Shown here: positions 1-11,680 of the stretch, one piece after another | Numbering within the stretch: the first letter of the stretch is position 1 | How the letters are laid out: each line of letters starts with the position of its first letter | Assembly (NCBI GenBank): GCA_033964015.1 | Contig: CM066913.1 | Location: 6,299,169 to 6,363,168 of the forward strand | Source of the DNA: Scolanthus callimorphus | Lineage: Eukaryota > Cnidaria > Anthozoa > Actiniaria > Edwardsiidae | DNA length: 64,000 bases | Reading direction: 5' to 3' | The notes under the pieces: generated by a model | Database searches by the model: none | What the model saw: only the letters and a program-made list of their open reading frames with translations | Told to the model about the DNA's origin: nothing | Translations under genes and position numbers: made by a program

Positions 1-3000
1 ACCTAAATGGAATTCGCCTACTTGAGTTTTCAGAGGTCGGGTCGTGGACGCCGCGGATTGTCGTGTAGTTTCAGGTGGAAGCTGAGTTTTCTGTGTTGTA
101 GGGCGACCAGTGTTTAAAATTGTCGACGATTGCTTCGGCGCAGTTGAAGTTGCCTGGAATGCGCAAATACTCAAAGTTACCATTGAGCTTCAACCATTAA
201 AAAAAAAAATCAAAATGACAGCCGGGTCAACTTCTGTCGAGCCACATGGTGATAGTAAGTTTAAGCAAGTTTACTTGGGTTTTCCAAGGTTGAGTTGAAG
301 GACTTCCCGTCGTCTGTGTGGTTTGAAGTGTGTTCCTATCAGTTGTTGTTTGTTGTCCCGTTTTTCCAGAACTTGAAGGTTGTTTGGTACTTGGTTGTTT
401 GGACGCCACCGTTGAGCTCTACCATGGAATACATAAATGCCAGTTTAGAGTAGGAACACTAACAACCGAAGCAAATAATGTTTCTTCGAAGATATGAGGA
501 TGTGGAACTTTCTGCTAAAAGCGTTTCCCTTACTGCCTAATCTTTATCCTAGTAACTGGGATGGCGTATATATTGTTTTATTAAATGAATTGACTAAATG
601 AAAAAATTGGCCTTAAAGCGGGACTGTCACGGTACGCGCATGTGCGAATTTTGATCACTTTGGTCCGGGCCGGAACGATAGCTGTGAAAGGGAGGAATTA
701 CGCTGGTAGAATCCGTTCAAATCTTGTTGTTTCGGGGTCCATCTACCCTTAATTCTTAACGGGTATTCTCTCCTGGGATCTCCTTAGTATCGTGACCAAA
801 TTTTGGAGTCGATGCAATATTGTTTTGTCGTTTTAAATTGAATGAGACTCGAGCGTCATTTTCACTGATGGCTGCCCAACAAGAAAGGCCTAATCGAGGT
901 CGTCCTTACGCCAAAATGGCTTGGGAACACAATAAAAGCAGGATCTGGATATCGAAAAGGGTCCACGAGACATGGAAATTGTTCAAGGGCTACGGTATCC
1001 TCACCTCAGACAACGATTTTGCAGCTCATTTGCCTAAAAAACCCTAAAAACTTACCATAATGTCGCCTCCTGACGAATGAACTCCAAATTATGTTTTCCC
1101 TGAGGCGACGTCGCGCGGGGCGTGGACACTTTCCCGCGAAAACAAAGTGTCCCGTGATTGGTTTATTTAAACAGGGAATCCCCGTTTTGAATGATGGTTA
1201 TGGGATCGGCGGTCTTTGCTCGAGCATGCGCGTACCGTGACAGTCCCGCTTTAATAAAAAGTGGACTGCCATTGTAGATCCAGGTAGAGGGCCAAGCTCA
1301 CTTGGATAATTGAAGGTCGAGTCGAAGGCATCCCAGTTGGCTGTGTGCTTGTAGGTAGTACTGTATATCCCTTGGTTGTGAATAGCTGTCCAGTGGTCAC
1401 AGTAGTCGATGGCTGTTGACTTGATCCTGCTGAACTATGCTGCAATAATAATCAAAGACCTGTTTATGGATAAAGTAATGTGCAAGGACTCCATATCAAA
1501 ACGTCAAGGGTGCTCGAAAGGAAAAATGAAAGTCATCCCTAGTATAGATGTTATGTAATATGGGCGTGGCTCTCAAAAGTTTATCCCTAAGAGCTAAAAA
1601 AGACAAAGTTACGCTACATTAACATTGTCACGTTATTCACAAAAATCAAACTCCAGACCGAAGGGGATAAATATTGATCGGGCTAAGCAAGAATTTGGGG
1701 TTTTACATGTTTCAGATACGCGATAGCATACATTTGTGATAGCTTGATAACTGTATGTTTCTTTGACGAGTTTAGTTTCTGGCAAAGTTCGCAAAATATT
1801 TGGTTGTTTTATAAATAAAGCAACATAAAAACGCCTTACTTTAGTTGGTAATGATGTCGTGGAAGTAAGAGTAGTTCTTCCTCCTGGTGATTGGGTGCTC
1901 ATTGTTTGTGTAGCTGTGGTTGTTGGTGTTCTTCGACTTGTTAGGGCTATCGTTGTGGGAGCTGGTTTAGATGTCACGGGCTCGGCGGTAGCGTTCGATG
2001 GCATGGAGTATGTAAAGTTATCTTTAAAAAACGAAACTCTGATCATATTATAGAATGCTATATATCTTTCATGAGTAACATTGTTACATTGCGGAGCTCA
2101 AAGCACCAGAGGTGCGTTAGCAGTGCTCCATAACTTTCACATGCTGGATCGCGGACACGTGTCCACGTAAGTGGCCACGATCTAGAACGAAAACTACAAC
2201 AAGGAAGAAGGGAGTTGAATTGCAGAGTGGTATAAAGTCAACGGTTCTGTGATTCATGGAACCGTTGTTCCAAAATATTTAAGTAACTATAACAGGAGCA
2301 TACGACTTACATGTAAGCGTCCCTTTCACCTTAAGAAGAAGGCAAGACTTTCGATAGGACAAAATTCCTCGACAGATGATTGGTACTCTTATTACTCGAC
2401 CAGCGTATTTCGTACTGGCTTTCCACTGCAAAGTAAGTAATGGTTTTCTTCGCTTTTAGCAATCAAAAATAACACACATAATTGTACATAAATAACAGTT
2501 TGTAACATTTTAAACTATTTTCGTATGCTTTAGCAAACTCAGCTTTGCCATATCAGCTCACCACAAATGCGGGATATTTCAGTTTTCTCATTGGGCGTAG
2601 CTACACAGTTTTGGTTGTTAGTGTTGTTTATATGCCCGTTTTCAAATTTTGCAAGAGGAAAGATGGTTTTTGGAAAAGCCAGGTCAAACGTAGGAAATTG
2701 GAAGAATATTCTTGCACCACGGCTAAGATGAATCGCAGGATCATAGGATTCCGTTCAGATTTGTTAGTTATTTTACCTTCAACTGGCGCGTCCAGAAATT
2801 TGGAGATTTAACGGTGAATGCGCTTTTTCCACGCTCAACTTCCCATTTTCCTCGATTCCAAATGGACGTGTTGCCGTTTAAAGCGCATTTGGTTTTAACC
2901 CTTTCGTTTTCAAATTACTCTTTCCTGCACTGTCCATATCAATCACGGGTATGGTGTCAGTGAAACTCCCCTCTGTACTTAGCTGGACAGTGCACCCTGA

Positions 3001-4521
3001 ATAAAATGAAAAAAAGCAAGTAAAGCTTTAGCCCCCTACGCAACAGTTAACGACATGCAACTGGTTGCATAGGAGGTAACCAGAGATTGAAAATGCACAA
3101 ATACTACGCGAACTAACAGCTTTCGACTATGAGTACAAGCTTTCACGGATGACGTCTTAATAAATCGGCATTTTGACGGTTGACGGTAGAAATTCCAACA
3201 AGACGGTTAGAAGTTGAGCTTCAGATTCGCTATATCTCTCTCATATCGTCTCCTAGTTCTCAAACATTTCTCAAACTTTACCCACTTCCAAGGGGACGTT
3301 AAAGAAACACTGGGGACGTAATAAACACACAGTGATCACCCTCAGTGTCTGTGCTAATAGGACCGCTTGGCTGCCAGTGGCGCCCTTGAGACCCAGCGTA
3401 ATTCAGCTTACGAGAGTGCGAGTTTGGGAAGTCGGTCGCAAATCCTTTTTTTTACTTTTGCATTAACCTTCATAGCTGGCTGTTTTTGTGTGTTTTCCGA
3501 GACGATCTATATAGTTCATCGACGAGCGCGCAAGTTGCATGCAAGTGGCAAATGTTTGTTTTGCATACCGAAATAAAAATGTTTTTCGAAATTTGACATA
3601 AATGTTCGTGTTTTTTTTTACATTGAAAAATATAAAAACTGATTCCGTATTATATACATCATTAACGCGGTTTTCCTATCAGCTTAAGCTGCTTAATATA
3701 AAAAGCCGTGTATAAGAGAAGAGAGATTATTATATGGCATTATTCCCCTTGGGGGGAGATGAGGAGCATGGCAAGGTTAAATTAGTGGTACGATATCATG
3801 CCACCCGAGCATGACAGTTTTGTTAATAGACATTGTAATTGAAAAACAGCTTTTGTATAGCATCAAATAAACAAAATCGAAGCAAAATGTGTCTTGAAAA
3901 AATTGGATTTGTTATACCCTTTACATAAGTTCTCGTTTTATTGTGTTTTAACTGCATTGTTTTTATTAGCATGCGCTATTTGTGAAGCCAATCGCAACCG
4001 CCGAACTTCTTCTGTTGAACATTTCCTTTTTCAAAGGATGCCGCTGCATTAGACTTTATAATAGAAAACTTTCTACTGTTTTTGGATTCAACGGCGCGAC
4101 TCTTGCCATAGGCCTAAGAAAACTAGAAGAACTAAATTTTTGAAGCGTAAGCAACTTTCTATACTTTCTAAACAGTTGTAACCTCAGCTAGTGTCTTACC
4201 CGATTTTGTGCGGATTTTTCGATTGGAAGTACAAGTAGACGCATTCGCATTGGCTCCCATCAAGAAGGTGGAGTGGGAATACTTGCATCGGCACCTGCAT
4301 GTTCGATCGATATACGCCGTGTTAAACTCCGAGCAACTTGAACGACAAGGCACACGCACCCATCGCCCGTCAAACGCGACTCCCATGTCATTTGGTATAC
4401 CGTCCGTAAGGCTGACTCCTCTTTCGATGCTCAGAGAAATTCCTCGAATGATTCCAAAGACATTTGCAGCCAAGGCGATTTGGAAGAGGAGTCTTGCCAC
4501 GCGTGGAGGTTTCCGCGTCAT
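1..4521 (-). CDS. R1: putative Tyr-tail receptor, 3' part beyond the left edge
   Basis: Leftmost copy of the R family; function unknown. Exons by eye: 4521-4200 (signal peptide and first Cys-rich domain, with SIERG, GIPNDMG, CRSSCSEFN, CRCRC and HSTFLMGAN), 2996-2777 (second domain, PVIDMDSAG), 2425-2311 (third domain, WKAST at its start, 115 nt as in R2, R3 and R5), then stalk exons 2021-1840, 1439-1302, 418-275 and 153-22. The last three stalk exons are 138, 144 and 132 nt, all phase 0, rich in Thr/Ser/Pro/Gln and ending in Gln; they look like duplicated cassettes not seen in R2-R5. The membrane helix and tail must lie left of base 1. Exon 2 is 220 nt where the frame needs 221: a one-base loss near 2888 creates a stop at 2878-2880. 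That is either a pseudogene lesion or an assembly error. An upstream in-frame start at 4575 is possible; 4521 was chosen because a signal-peptide-like stretch follows. Confidence 0.6.
617..1250. mobile_element. piggyBac-like non-autonomous element with TTAA duplication
   Basis: A 634-bp element in the intron between R1 stalk exons. The terminal inverted repeat begins AGCGGGACTGTCACGGTACG and its mirror ends at 1250. TTAA is present immediately outside both ends (613-616 and 1251-1254), the target duplication of the piggyBac superfamily. Inside, 869-1047 on the plus strand encodes a short basic stretch (MAAQQERPNRGRP onward) followed by a Trp-rich helix-like segment (HETWKLFKGYGILTSDNDF). No transposase is visible. 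The superfamily rests on the TTAA site only. Confidence 0.7.
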
Positions 4522-5206
4522 GCTCGTAGTGAAAGTTGCGGCGGTCTGCCCTATCCTGCTTGAAATCACTGTCACTCGAAGGTATTACCTGAGCTGAGTA
4601 TGAGTATTTTGTTACGTGTTCAGCACTTGAATACGCTTTTGACTTTTTAACTCCACTAACAGAGGGTACTTGAGAGCGAAAACAATTCACCTGATGAGTT
4701 CAAATCTAATCTCGTAACGGAATATAACATTTCAATCAGTATGACAAGTACAGGTTAAAGAGCCCAAGTAAGTCACTTCTTTGTTATTATTTTCATTTGA
4801 TTAGAACGCGAATTACGTGTAGAGATCTTTAAATGTTAAATAACCATCTACAAACAAAGTTTTATAATTGATCTACCGAATTCAATCGAGAATATCACAC
4901 TACATTCCCTAAATCAGCCGATGGCAAATGGATGCTTTCTCTGACTCGATATGTTACTAGGCTGACAAAATAGCGGCTGGCCTGCGCAAGAGCACAGGTA
5001 CAGGTGGGCAACGAAACTGTACTAGGCTAACATACCAAAGATAGCCAAAATAAAGTAGAGAAAATATTTATTTTGCATTATCAAATAAACTACAAAAAAA
5101 AATCCTCGTGAGTCCAATTACAAATGTTCATAGTTCTTAGTTCTGGCAAAAGTCTTCATACTGCTTCAGTACATCACATACGTACAGTGCTATTTTAAGA
5201 CTAGGC
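4522..5206. other. Gap between R1 and R2
   Basis: Spacer between the 5' end of R1 and the 3' end of R2, both on the minus strand. It should hold the R1 promoter and the R2 3' untranslated region. No coding exon or clear repeat was found. Confidence 0.4.
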
Positions 5207-7309
5207 TCACTTTCGAATACGCTGGTTCTCTTCCTCATCAGGGACCAAATACTCAGAGTCCTCAAGCACATCATAAACAAGGTCCACGGCCTTTTTTCCC
5301 TGGCGTCCTTGGCCCCCATCGTTTTTTGTTCCCTTAAGAATCTCCTCCGGCACCTCATAAACAGGGGACTCAAAATCATTGCTAAGTCCTGCTGGACCAT
5401 CATCATTGAGCGCACGAATGTCCCCTTTGCCTCCTCTGCGCTCTAAGACTTCATAAACAGGCAACTGCTTTTCTCCTTCAGTATCAGGGACATTATCCAT
5501 GGTGTTTTCACTTTGTGGTTCTGCGGGTATTTCAGCCCCTTTGTGATGTGGATCCTCTATGGGACTGGGCCGTCAGGGACATGGTTGTTCCTGGGTCGGC
5601 GTAATCGTATGTAGGCGGTTCCTCCTCGATTCCGTCTTTTGTACCCGACATTTCTTTCGGCACATCGTTGTCATCTTTTATATCAGTATCTTCTGATATT
5701 TTTTTGCCCTGATTCTGGAGCATCTTTATCCTGAAATCATAAATAGAGTATTGTAGAGTAACTAGCAATTGCGCGCGGCGTATTCATGCAAAGGAAAAAA
5801 GTGCTGAAGCAGTAAAATATTTTGCGAGATGTTTTTATACTGCTAGTGGTTCTACACACGCTGACTATAATAACCACAAGAAAGATAGGCTACAATTGTT
5901 GCGATTGCAACCCAATACTTGATCTGTTTGGGCTGCAAAGACAATGTCAGTGGCAGCCTTTCTTGGCGAAGCATTCGCAAACAAGTCAATCAGTCCTAAC
6001 CTTTACACCTTCTTACGGCGTCATGAGAACCGTATCTTTGAAACTTAGCCACAGCACTTGAAACGAATGCGACATAAACAAAAACGTAACAAAACTCAGG
6101 CCAACAACAACTGCTCGTGCTTTTGCTCACGTCAGGATGTGGTTTAGCCACAAAGTGCCTGATTAACTAACATGGAAACTCTCACAGAAAAAAGAATATC
6201 GGAAGGTCACACTGTGATGCTATGCTACAGGCTGGCCAAGGAAAAGGCTTTTATTGCTTCTACAGAGGACACATGATATACTTGGGTAGTGGAAATAGTG
6301 CCTTTACTTTTGATGGGTTACGTTGTTACCTTCGGTTATGGTGATCCACAGTCAGGAATGGCTATAATACTCGTACTGGTACTGATTCATGTAAAAAGAG
6401 AACAGGTTTATCCGGTTACATTTTCTCGCACGTTTTTGTTTACCTCAATTTCTTTGTCTCACTAGTGGCTGATACAACGTCACATTAGCTCTTTGCAAAT
6501 CTTGATACACCGCTGGGTTACCAGCTTCCCTAGCGTTATCAATGTCATCATAGGTATCGCAGGCTCCGTTGTCATAGCAACTGTCATTTCCAACTTCACC
6601 GTTGTCACCGCTGCTGCTAGTCATGACACGAGAAACCTCCTTGATCGCTTCTAGATTCGCCTCCATGACATGAATCTTTTTCACGTTCTGCGCTTTTTCA
6701 ACGGATTCGTAATAGTCGAGTTCATAATCAGTCCCGCTTGGCAAATTACTGTTATGATCATTCTGAGGAGATAACAGGAAAGAACAGGAAGAGTGAACAT
6801 TTAAAAGACCAGTGGCATGAAAGCGGAATTTGGCGGTCTGTTACATGAAGTATATTTACAAGAGTTTAGAATGTTATTGCCAAAGTAGTTATGGAAATAA
6901 AGTTGTTTTGAGAATTATGCGTTCAATGACCACAGACAAAGAGACAGCTTCCTTACCTTTCCCTTTTTGCTCGGTATAGCTGAAAACAAGAAAATAGTTT
7001 TAAATAGGAAATTTAGCAATGGCTTCCTTGGCGTCAGACTTAGTCAGCAGATTTCAGCAGTTTCCTTAACTACGTTTACCTTCCATGTTTGCGCCCAAGA
7101 CCTCTTTCACTCTAGAAGTAAGAAAGAAACAAACGTTTTTCTTTTTATTTAGTAACGAGGAAGGAAAACAAGAAACGTTCTGGCTCTGCCTTATGACGAG
7201 GGCACGATTTCACGTGTAATTTGTCTGATGTCATTGCTTGTTATAGAGCAGTTTTCAGATTAGTGTCGAAAATTATTTCTATTGCGCCTACTTGGCATTA
7301 TCAACGGTC

Positions 7310-7430
7310 GCTCATTTCTACCAACCGATCGTACAAAACGCAGCTGTGTATTTAGTGATCACGTGGTCACAGCGTGATAACGATTGGCTGCCTGGCGCGA
7401 GGGGAAACCATTCAGCAGCAACTTGTAATT
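7310..7430. repeat. Short dispersed repeat, related to 15787-15910
   Basis: Shares CAACCGATC and GGAAACCATTCA (followed by CAGCAA and TTGTAAT with single mismatches) with a block in R3. The two lie in different introns of R2 and R3, so they are not simply paralogous intron sequence. Identity unknown. Confidence 0.45.
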
Positions 7431-7936
7431 TTGGGTGTATTCGCTGGGTGTATGTGGTTTGACATTTGCTCCACATGTACCTGTTTCTGCGATTGTGCTT
7501 GAAGTAGCACCAATCAAAAGGCTACCAAGTGCAACACACTGGATAACCCCGCCCGAGCTGACGGCTGTGATCATAATGATATTATTTGGATGGCCGCTTG
7601 GGGTTGACTGCACTGTTGTAATTTGCTCCGTCGGGTAAACTGACGTCGCGGTTGCCTTGAAAGATATAATAAGTGGCAAATCACATGTCAATTAGGCCCG
7701 GAATAGCTGGGATGCTCGAGCCTCGACATGACGGAGAATTCCGACGTATTTTTGAGATGAATGTAATAGAGAGATGATGTAATAGAGAGAAGTGCGCTAA
7801 CACAATTACAAAGTGGTCGCACAAGTAAAAGCTATACAAAACCGTGCGCTGCCTTTTCCTGTGTTTGGAAACAGTCCGAACCAGCGAGATAAAAGAAAAA
7901 CTTTACCAGCTGGCGTACTGACCTAACAATAAAGCT

Positions 7937-8173
7937 CCGGCTAAACTGGGACACGTAGCGCGGAACATTTATGTCCTGCATGTTTCCCCGAGTGGCTAAA
8001 CTAGGACACATCGCACGCGTGTCTCGAAAATACAAAATGTTTCTTGTCTGACGAAGAAACATTTTTTGTGTCTCGGCTACAAAATTTGTCGCGCGCAACA
8101 ATGTTTCTCGCAGGCTTAATTAGAGAAACACGAACTACAATGTTTCGCGCTACAATGTCCTAGTTTAGCCAGG
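7937..8173. mobile_element. Inverted-repeat element (MITE) in an R2 intron
   Basis: Starts with CGGCTAAACTGGGACA and ends with the near-mirror TGTCCTAGTTTAGCC, with further inverted matches inside (GTAGCGCG...GAACAT). About 240 bp, no coding potential. Target duplication not resolved. Confidence 0.55.
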
Positions 8174-8403
8174 GCTTAAAGGCTGCGCAGTGGAGTTTTA
8201 CATACCATAGAACCTGGAAGAGACGTTAACGGAGCGGGCTGTGCAGATGACGCAAAGATGGCGCTGTACACTGTAGCAGTATCTGGGGTGTGGGGCATGG
8301 CTGTCGTCGGTGCAATAGCTGAGACGTCAGTAGAAGGAATACTAGCAGGAGACGGTGATAAGGACATTGACGCTGTTGAGGCACTGGATGTTGGAGCTAC
8401 ATA

Positions 8404-8776
8404 CCGTCGGTTGCATCTACCCGTCTACACGCTCGACAAAACATGTTCTGTCGGCACGTGAAACTTCGAAGTTTGGACAGTTGAACTTCAAAGTTTGCCC
8501 GCCCAAGCGTGAAGCTTTGGTGACGCTCGAGAGTGGAAAAAGGCAAAAAGTTCAGTTGATTTATTTCTTTTTGACCAGAAAAACTGTGAAGTTACCAGAA
8601 TATTAGCTTTTTGCGATGTTTGTTATTGAAACGAAAGTGCGGACTTGAATCTTGTGACAAAAACGTTCAAGTTTGGCCGTCAAAACATCCAAGTTTCACT
8701 GTCAAAACTTTGAAGTGTCGCGTGCCGACAGAACATGTTTTTGACGTGTGTGTAGACGGGTAGCTGCAACCGACGG
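8404..8776. mobile_element. MITE inserted in the R2 stalk exon
   Basis: A 373-bp element with terminal inverted repeats CCGTCGGTTGCA followed by CTACCCGTCTACAC. TA flanks both ends (8402-8403 and 8777-8778). It lies a few bases inside the acceptor of the R2 stalk exon, whose start (ATAAC after the acceptor) matches R1 and R5. Taking out the element and one TA still leaves the exon out of phase with its relatives, so a further small change has occurred. Confidence 0.65.
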
Positions 8777-8935
8777 TATGTTATCTGAAAATAAAACGGG
8801 CTTGTCTTCTCGATGACTTTGAAAAGATCGCGATTCCAACACCCTCATCTCCGCCTCGACAAACAAATAATCCAATCCTTAATAGACCGCTCATATCCGG
8901 TTGACGACTCATTCAATCAGAGTGCGCTGCACTCG

Positions 8936-9260
8936 CAACGGGAGAGGAGGTAGAGGAGGAGGATGAGGAGGGGAGATGATGAGGAGGAACAAACTAGGAG
9001 GAAAAGGAGGAGAAAGATTATGAGGAGGAGGGTCAAAGTAGGAGTGGAAGGAAAAGTAGACAATCTGGGAGGATTAGGAGAAATATTTCTGAGGAGGAGG
9101 GTCAAAATAGGAGTGGGAGGGTAAGAAAAAGAAGGAGACAAAGTTGGAGGAGGGAGAAGATGAAAAAGAGGAGGAAAAGGAGTACGAGGAAGAGAGAGAT
9201 AGAAGAGTTAAAAAACTAGGAGTAGTAACCAGAAAGGCCATGAGGAGGAGAGAAAACCGT
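8936..9260 (+). repeat. Purine-rich GAGGAG low-complexity tract
   Basis: Runs of GAGGAGG and GGAGAAG cover about 320 bp in the R2 intron between exons 3 and 4. Long open frames on both strands here are products of this bias, not genes. Confidence 0.7.
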
Positions 9261-9816
9261 GTGGAAGAAAAGCAGACTTCAGAAAAGGGATCTCCTCTTT
9301 TCACGGCAATTCTGTACTCTTGCGCTGCGCTTAGTCGCACAGAATGTTTTTCTATTGCATCACTGACACGAGTTGGGGGAGGACCTGCCAGAGGTCTCAA
9401 GAGTACTGGTAGACTTCAAGCGATGTTAATGGCTCAAGGAGTGGTTTATGTACCACTCAAATAGGATTCAATAGCGCGCAATACAAAGGCACGCAACTTG
9501 ATTGGCGCCGCCAAAATCCACGGTGCCCCAAGGGAAATACATTTCTTTCTTTTTCAAGAGAGCAACAATTTGATTTTCGAAGTGATTCGACTTACATGTA
9601 AGGGTTCCCTTTATCTTCAAGACAATACAAGCATCTTGGTGTCCACTGTCACCTTGACATTTCACTGGGACTCTCATAATCCTGCCATTGTTTTTTAAGC
9701 TGGATGTCCACTACAAGAAAGCAATACAATCGAGCACGTAATGTCCTACAGCACGTAATGTCCTACAAGGCCAACACCGCAGTAAAGACTAAGATAAGAA
9801 GTATCGAGACGTATAG

Positions 9817-9970
9817 CCTGCGAGCCGCCTCTACAGTGGTTTTTTCGGACATTTGATTTTTTGGGCGCGCGGGATTCCTGTGTCGCGGGGGAAAAGAACA
9901 CAGGAATCCCGCGCGCCCAAAAAAATCAAATATCCGAAAATACCCACTGGAGAGCCTTCTAGCAGGCTAA
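9817..9970. mobile_element. Near-perfect hairpin element
   Basis: The arms at about 9841-9884 and 9899-9943 are almost perfect inverted copies (TTTGGGCGCGCGGGATTCCT and its mirror). Weaker inverted matches extend to TAGCCTGC at the outer ends. The loop is about 14 bases. It lies between R2 exons 2 and 3. Confidence 0.6.
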
Positions 9971-10649
9971 GAGACGTAGAGTGGAATACAGACCGTTAGA
10001 AAGTTCGTGAAGGAGCTTGATGTATAGAATCCAAATAGGTCTTTATCCTGAATGTTTATCCAGTTACCCTTGTCCCAAAAGTTAGGTATTGCTGAGATGT
10101 ACATCGTGGGTTGGAAAGTCCACGAGGAGTTTTTATAGACCGAGACCCGTCCGAGTACATGTCGATCACGGGGATAATGCTGCCATAGGAACCTTCAGAA
10201 CTCAACTGAAGCATGCAGCAGTCTGTCAAATAACAAAATACATTTAGTTTACAGCATTCTTGTGGCGTGCAAAGAAATCGAGGAAGGGGAGGCAAGAGCC
10301 GACTACAGTAGTAGCCTACGGTCATGGCTAATAGGGATGACTCAGAAGGACCTGATTAATAATTCATATGCTTCGCGGTAGAACGAGGCCATTCGATCGT
10401 AGCCTCCTGCGCCGGCATCTCGTTTGTTATTAAGAAAAGTTGCTCCCTGTGGTCAACCAAGACGCATGCAATTGACTCTGTATGCTGTTTGTAGACCAAA
10501 CACACACAGCACTTGGAGCTGATATTCAACTGATCAAACGCATCAATCTTCCTCGGTCAACAAAAAGCACAATTTCGCATTGGTGATTCAATGAAAAGTT
10601 CAAGTTTTCGATTGAGGGGTAAATCAAGGGTTAATCTAGTCATTTTTTA

Positions 10650-10872
10650 GGGCAAAGATTTTTAGTGCGTCTCTTACTTCGTCAGTTGCTTCGTCTTGTG
10701 TGAATACGGGCAAGAGACGGATAAAACGTCCAGATGAATTAAGTGGCTTAATCCGTCCGAATTGACGAACTAAATCATTTAATTCGTCTGGACGTTTTAT
10801 CCGTCTCTTTCCCGTATTCACACAAGACGAAGCAACTGACGAAGTAAGAGACGCACTAAAAATATTTGCCCT
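10650..10872. mobile_element. Foldback element, long near-perfect arms
   Basis: The left arm (GTGCGTCTCTTACTTCGTCA onward, about 10664-10740) and the right arm (about 10785-10860) are near-perfect inverted copies of about 75-90 bp around a short spacer, forming a strong hairpin. It lies in the first intron of R2. Outer ends read TTAGGGCAAA and TTTGCCCTAA. Confidence 0.65.
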
Positions 10873-11187
10873 AAGTCGTCTGGACGAATCACCCGTCTCT
10901 AGTGTGAAAACGGCCAATGTAAACAATACCATTGGATTTGCTGACAGAGAAGGTTTATTGGTCTTTACTTACTTGAATTCATGCGTACGATAAAGTTTTG
11001 CACGCATGCAGACTTGTCTGCGTTTGTTCTCATCATGAAGGTCGAGTGAGTGTCCTTGCATCGGCAACGGCAGCCAGACACCACGGTAGATGTGTCAAAC
11101 TCTGAACAGTTCAAACGACAAGCACCAAGCGTCTTCCAGGATCCGTTCTTCGCTTTGACATCATTAGGAATAATGTCGGACGTATTA

Positions 11188-11573
11188 GGCCTAGTCTAAA
11201 CGTCGAGCCAGCGTCGTGCCGAACCGAATCTAATTTGGCTCGGCGCTGGCGCGGTTCTAAACGTCGAGCCAGAGTCGAGCCGGCAATGCGAAGTTTTGGG
11301 ATTCCTGTGGTCACGTGACAGGCCTGGATTCTTAGCAAAACACTTTTTTAAATTTATTCTATAATTTATGCATCAGACTCGGCGCGACGATGGCACGGCG
11401 TTTAGAGCCAAGTCGCGCTACAGTCGGGTAGCTCGACAGAGAATGTCGAGCCCAATAGCTTGGTCGAACCGAATTAAAAGTTGGCTCTAACGTCGTACTA
11501 GAGTCGCACCAGCGTCAAGCTCAATCCAATATTTCGGTTCGGCACGACGCTGGCTCGACGTTTAGACTAGGCC
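11188..11573. mobile_element. MITE in R2 exon 1, TTA target duplication
   Basis: A 386-bp element with terminal inverted repeats starting GGCCTAGTCTAAACGTCGAG. It is flanked by TTA on both sides (11185-11187 and 11574-11576), as in the PIF/Harbinger superfamily. It splits the first-domain exon of R2 between the IER and DIIPND motifs. Element plus one TTA is 389 nt, and subtracting it gives a 319-nt exon with the same phase (1 mod 3) as in the other copies. The element has a stop in the R2 frame. Confidence 0.75.
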
Positions 11574-11680
11574 TTAAGTTCTCTCTCGATAACAAATGAA
11601 AAAGCTTCACAAGATAAAACAGCGTTCGCGACAAGCAGGAGAGGAATAAATGCGATGTGGAATCTGTTTCCCATTTTCAT

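Larger units (their letters stand above)
5207..11680 (-). pseudogene. R2: decayed Tyr-tail receptor copy
   Basis: Ten-exon layout of the family with many lesions. Exon 1 (11680-10973) carries a signal peptide but is split by a 386-bp element. Exon 2 (10222-9994) has a one-base frameshift near 10076-10080, just before the conserved WDKGNW motif. Exon 3 (9710-9596, 115 nt) is intact. Stalk exon 4 (8784-8206) holds a 373-bp element. Exon 5 (7655-7481) has a hydrophobic segment but ends without the basic WxxRQRQ-type end seen in R3-R5 and in the wrong phase. The 32-nt (7111-7080) and 23-nt (6979-6957) exons are conserved. Exon 6762-6444 appears to fuse the next two exons and ends in an in-frame TGA (6445-6447). 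The tail exon (5730-5207) changes frame near 5540-5575. Tyr motifs remain: YQDL-x7-YQPL, TYDYADP, PVYEVLE, VYDVLE and YLVP. Indel errors could explain some lesions, but not the insertions or the lost basic segment. Confidence 0.7.

Noticed and set aside
3367..3576. 69-codon plus-strand frame with a hydrophobic stretch
   Set aside because: No ATG at its start, no relatives in the other receptor introns, and it lies in R1 intron 1. Insufficient support.
4208..4597. 129-codon plus-strand frame
   Set aside because: Antisense shadow of the R1 first-domain exon, which has paralogues in all copies.
8917..9464. Open frames rich in Glu/Lys or Ser/Leu/Phe
   Set aside because: Composition artefacts of a GAGGAG purine tract.
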